11,145 nucleotides of DNA from NCBI GenBank assembly GCA_035455265.1, contig DATIFK010000208.1, positions 1 through 11,145 of the forward strand, read 5' to 3'. The stretch comes from MGOM01 sp035455265. GTDB lineage: Bacteria > Chloroflexota > Anaerolineae > Anaerolineales > E44-bin32. The translations under genes were made by a program, and so were the position numbers. The notes below the pieces were generated by a model. That model was not told where the DNA came from and did not search any database. It saw only the letters and a program-made list of their open reading frames with translations. This document shows, piece after piece, positions 8,804-11,145 of this stretch (positions within the stretch are counted from its first letter, which is position 1; every line of letters begins with the position of its first letter).

Positions 8804-9763
8804 ATGGAACACAACGGATTCCTCGGCCAAAGCGGACTCAGAGTCCCCCGGTTGGGTCTCGGAGCGATGACCTGGGGCCAACCTTCCGGCCTGGCCCGCT
8901 GGACGCCGGCCCAGATGGCTTACGGCCCCTCCCACGGTGCTGACGAGGAAGAAGGCGCCCTGCAAGTCAGCCTCTCCGCAGGGGTGTACCTCATCGACAC
9001 CGCCGCCATGTACTCGAACGGCGCCTCGGAGCGCAGAGTCGGTGAGCTGGCGCACGGCAAAGACGTGCTCATCGCGACCAAGTTCCCGCCTTCTCCCTTC
9101 TCCCGCGCGGACGATTTCCCCGCGGGACTCGATGCCACTTTGACGCGCCTCGGCCGAAGGACCATCGATCTGTATCAGATTCACTTTTCGTCGCGGCGCC
9201 TGTCCATTCCGGAGCTCATGAACCACATGGCCGACGCGGTCGAGGCGGGTAAGGTTCGAGCCGTGGGGGTCAGCAACTACTCCGCCGAGGAGATGCGCCT
9301 GGCTCATGCCGAGCTGGCCAAACGTGGTGTGCCGCTCGCCTCCAACCAGGTCCAGTATTCCCTGTTGCACCGGTTGCCGGAAACGGACGGAGTGCTGGAG
9401 GCCTGCCGCGAACTGGGGATCACACTCATTGCCTATTCCCCGCTGGCGATGGGCGCGCTGACCGGCAAGTACTCGGGCAAGACGAGAGCCAGCGGGCTCC
9501 GGCGGATCATGTCCAGTTTCCGCGGCAAGGCCATGGATGCCGTTCAGCCGGTCGTGGAACTGCTGCGCGAGATCGGCAAACGCTACGGCAAGAGTCCCAG
9601 CCAGGTCGCCCTGCGCTGGCTGATCGAAAACGAACGGGTGCTCCCCATTCCGGGGGCGAAGAATCGCCGCCAGGCGGCCGAGAACGCCGGAGCGCTGACC
9701 TTCTCCTTGTCCCCGGATGAAGTCGATGGGCTCAGCCGTGCAACCTTGGCTTGGCGGAACTGA
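8804..9763 (+). CDS. Aldo/keto reductase family oxidoreductase
   Basis: Members of this TIM-barrel family reduce aldehydes or ketones with NADPH in the cytoplasm. The product is 319 aa. It opens MEHNGFLGQSGLRVPRLGLG, the standard AKR N-terminus. The catalytic tetrad is complete: D65 and Y70 in DTAAMY, K93 in ATKF, and H127 in LYQIH. VGVSNYS (154-160), SNQVQYSLL (180-188) and IAYSPLAMGALTGKY (209-223) are core barrel strands. PIPGAKNRRQAAEN (281-294) is the cofactor phosphate-binding site. The ATG at 8804 is chosen because AAAGGA lies 8 nt upstream; an ATG at 8795 overlaps that SD. The sequence resembles the group that includes plant plastid AKRs and pyridoxal reductase-like proteins, but the substrate cannot be read from sequence. 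It lies 153 bp after marR; the gap contains only a 10-bp palindrome (8678-8687). Confidence 0.92.
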   Translation: MEHNGFLGQSGLRVPRLGLGAMTWGQPSGLARWTPAQMAYGPSHGADEEEGALQVSLSAGVYLIDTAAMYSNGASERRVGELAHGKDVLIATKFPPSPFSRADDFPAGLDATLTRLGRRTIDLYQIHFSSRRLSIPELMNHMADAVEAGKVRAVGVSNYSAEEMRLAHAELAKRGVPLASNQVQYSLLHRLPETDGVLEACRELGITLIAYSPLAMGALTGKYSGKTRASGLRRIMSSFRGKAMDAVQPVVELLREIGKRYGKSPSQVALRWLIENERVLPIPGAKNRRQAAENAGALTFSLSPDEVDGLSRATLAWRN

Positions 9764-9803
9764 GAAAGCGGCCTATCCTGCTGTCGTTGACTGCGAGGTA
9801 TCC

Positions 9804-10229
9804 ATGAAGATTCCCGAGAGCGTGCGGAGGCTTGTTGAATCGGGCTGCCCCGCCCACCTTGTGACCCTCAACCGAGACGGGAGTCCGCAAGTCACAGTTG
9901 TGTGGATCGGGCTGGATGGCGACGAAATCGTCGCCGGCCACTTGCCCAGGAATCGCAAGGTCAAGAACATCCAGCGGGATCCCCGGGTGGCCGTCTCCCT
10001 TGAGGCCGAGACCAAGAGTGTTATGGGGCTGACGGAATACGTCGTGCTTTACGGCACGGCCCGCATCCAGGAAGGCGGCGCGCCCGAACTCCTCCAGACG
10101 TTGGCCAACGTTTACATGGGGCCCGGGGTAAAGTTCCCGCCGATGGAGAATCCTCCGGCGGGCTACGTCACGCGCATCCGAGTTGACAGGATTGAGGGCG
10201 TCGGCCCTTGGACCGGCCGCCCCGTCTGA
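9804..10229 (+). CDS. PPOX-class split-barrel protein, probable F420- or FMN-dependent
   Basis: This is a small (141 aa) split beta-barrel protein of the pyridoxamine 5'-phosphate oxidase-like superfamily, closest in pattern to the 'PPOX class F420-dependent' group typified by Rv1155. Seen are AHLVTLNRDGSPQVTVVWIG (17-36), the first strands of the barrel, and then RNRKVKNIQRDPRVAVSL (49-66), the cofactor-phosphate-contacting segment. YGTARIQEGG (83-92) and a C-terminal GPGVKFPP...GYVTRIRVDRI follow. The ATG at 9804 is preceded by GAGG at close spacing. It starts 40 bp after the aldo/keto reductase stop, so co-transcription is likely. Whether the cofactor is F420, FMN, heme or biliverdin is not decidable here. 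Its position suggests a redox step linked to the neighbouring reductase. Confidence 0.85.
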   Translation: MKIPESVRRLVESGCPAHLVTLNRDGSPQVTVVWIGLDGDEIVAGHLPRNRKVKNIQRDPRVAVSLEAETKSVMGLTEYVVLYGTARIQEGGAPELLQTLANVYMGPGVKFPPMENPPAGYVTRIRVDRIEGVGPWTGRPV

Positions 10230-10275
10230 GCTCCCAGCCTCCAGCTACCCGCCGTCAGCCACACCTGCGCTTGCG

Positions 10276-10313
10276 CTTGCGCCTGCGCTGCGCCGGAGCA
10301 GCGCAGGCGCAAG
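10276..10313. terminator. Perfect 16-bp hairpin between convergent genes
   Basis: Arms 10276-10291 and 10298-10313 (CTTGCGCCTGCGCTGC and its complement) pair over all 16 bp with a 6-nt loop. The hairpin lies 46 bp after the PPOX gene and 97 bp from the 3' end of the convergent transglycosylase gene. It is therefore well placed as a bidirectional terminator. No U-run follows on either strand, so termination would depend on the stem alone or on Rho. The left arm is the end of a short run of TTGCGC-like hexamers starting near 10266. Confidence 0.6.
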
Positions 10314-10348
10314 TGTCAGACGTCAGCCCTGGGTGTGTCGATGAACGT

Positions 10349-10405
10349 GTCACGGATCACGCATCACGGATCCCGTGTCGCGGATCACCGCTCCATCGAT
10401 CACCG
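10349..10405. repeat. Heptanucleotide tandem array, consensus near RTCACGG
   Basis: Six in-register 7-bp units run from 10349 to 10390: GTCACGG, ATCACGC, ATCACGG, ATCCCGT, GTCGCGG, ATCACCG. After an 8-bp break, one more ATCACCG follows at 10399-10405. The array ends 5 bp before the stop codon of the convergent gene. It has the same unit length as the CAGTNNT arrays upstream of fusA but a different sequence. The stretch 10230-10410 holds no gene, only this array and the 16-bp hairpin. Confidence 0.6.
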
Positions 10406-10410
10406 ATTCT

Positions 10411-11145
10411 CTATGACCCCTGGGTGTACAGCTGCCGATAGATAGAGAACGCCTCGTAGATAGTCTTGATGTATAGGCGGGGCTCGGAGAACCGCAGGAT
10501 CTCGAGGAACAGGTCGGGGTCGTTCGGGGAGAGCTCCTTCCACGCCAAAGCGTTGCCGGGGCCGGCGTTGTAGGCGGCCAGCGCCGCGAACAGGTCGCCA
10601 TCGAAACGATCGCGCTCCGATGCCAGGTAGAACGTCCCGAACCGGACGCTGACGAGCGGACGATGGAGATCGCTTTCCGCGTAGCCCGGCGGCCAACCCA
10701 ACTCAGTGGCGATGGCCGCCCCGGTGGAAGGAATGACCTGCATCAACCCGCGCGCATCGGCGTACGACGTGGCGAAGCCCTCGAACAGACTCTCCTGGCG
10801 GACGACCGAGAGCAGGAACAGGCCGTCGAGGTGGTAGGTCAACGCCTCCGGAAGAATCAGATCGCCGAAATACGGACCGAAGCGGATGCGGTTGAAGTAG
10901 ACCGGCGCCTGCATCGTGCCGGCATCGTCCAACCCGGCGAGATCGAGGACCTGGCGCGCCGACCGGATCGCCAGCTCGTACAGCCCGAGGTCCAGGAACC
11001 GGTGCATCAACCGATACGTGGTGGCGGCGTCGCTGCTCACCGCCACTCGCAGGCCGATGAGCTCGGCCTTGGCTTCGGCGTACATCCCCAGCCGAAGCAG
11101 CTCCTCCCCGCGCTGCAGCCGCGCATCGCCCTCCAACGCAGGGTC
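10411..11145 (-). CDS. Soluble lytic murein transglycosylase (Slt-like), C-terminal part, cut by right edge
   Basis: Lytic transglycosylases cleave the MurNAc-GlcNAc bond of peptidoglycan to leave 1,6-anhydro ends; they act outside the cytoplasmic membrane. The frame is open to the window edge, so the N-terminus with any signal peptide is missing and the TTG at 11136 is not taken as the start. About 245 codons are visible. The first ~70 form TPR-like helical pairs (for example GEELLRLGMYAEAKAEL), as in the Slt70 superhelix. The catalytic SLT domain follows. VVRQES contains the catalytic Glu (codon 10794-10792), then ARGLMQVIPSTG, and AALAAYNAGPGNALAW carries the conserved AYNAG. It ends with a short EPRLYIKTIYEAFSIYRQLY helix typical of Slt proteins. 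It is convergent with the PPOX gene and unrelated to that operon. Confidence 0.9.
   Translation of the reverse strand, partial: DPALEGDARLQRGEELLRLGMYAEAKAELIGLRVAVSSDAATTYRLMHRFLDLGLYELAIRSARQVLDLAGLDDAGTMQAPVYFNRIRFGPYFGDLILPEALTYHLDGLFLLSVVRQESLFEGFATSYADARGLMQVIPSTGAAIATELGWPPGYAESDLHRPLVSVRFGTFYLASERDRFDGDLFAALAAYNAGPGNALAWKELSPNDPDLFLEILRFSEPRLYIKTIYEAFSIYRQLYTQGS

Noticed and set aside
8570..9370. Minus-strand open frame of 266 codons opposite the aldo/keto reductase
   Set aside because: Antisense shadow of a gene with a complete catalytic tetrad. No motif of its own.
9717..9803. Extended PPOX N-terminus overlapping the aldo/keto reductase 3' end
   Set aside because: The ATG at 9804 has an SD and gives the family's normal start. 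The extension is the out-of-frame reading of the upstream gene's end.
10349..10405. Possible CRISPR array
   Set aside because: Units are 7 bp and contiguous, with no 25-40 bp repeats or spacers and no cas genes nearby.

Overview
The window is GC-rich bacterial DNA. It is mostly a core information-processing locus on the minus strand, followed by a small accessory operon on the plus strand and a cell-wall gene cut by the right edge. Three features suggest a Chloroflexota-like bacterium: the EF-Tu N-terminus (GTMGHIDHGKTTL), a 15-residue insertion near the N-terminus of ribosomal protein S12, and RpoB reading HKRTLSALG in the rifampicin region. This placement rests on recalled family patterns, not on a tree.

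Layout, in minus-strand transcription order. A promoter near 7936-7964 drives rpoB (7798 to 3896, 1300 aa). rpoB is followed by a ~150-bp imperfect palindrome (3727-3878) and then by a second promoter (3670-3699). That promoter drives the str operon: rpsL (S12), rpsG (S7), fusA (EF-G) and tuf (EF-Tu, cut by the left edge). The order is the ancestral one, but rpoC, which normally sits between rpoB and rpsL, is absent. The gaps in the str operon are long and rich in inverted repeats. The most striking is a pair of heptanucleotide arrays (CAGTNNT and its complement, 2347-2459) that fill the rpsG-fusA gap and separate a good Shine-Dalgarno (SD) sequence from the fusA start.

The plus-strand unit starts from a near-consensus promoter (8159-8186) divergent from rpoB. 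It encodes a MarR-family repressor, an aldo/keto reductase with an intact D-Y-K-H tetrad, and a small PPOX-fold (split-barrel) flavin/F420-type protein. A palindrome over the -10 box suggests autoregulation. The three genes read as a locally regulated redox or detoxification operon with unknown substrate. A perfect 16-bp hairpin (10276-10313) separates it from a convergent, partly visible soluble lytic transglycosylase (10411 to the right edge, minus strand).

I see no mobile-element gene, CRISPR array, tRNA, rRNA or clear previously undescribed multi-gene system. The points worth following are the missing rpoC, a ~140-residue insertion in RpoB, the R529-equivalent threonine in the rifampicin pocket, and the repeat structures in the translation operon.
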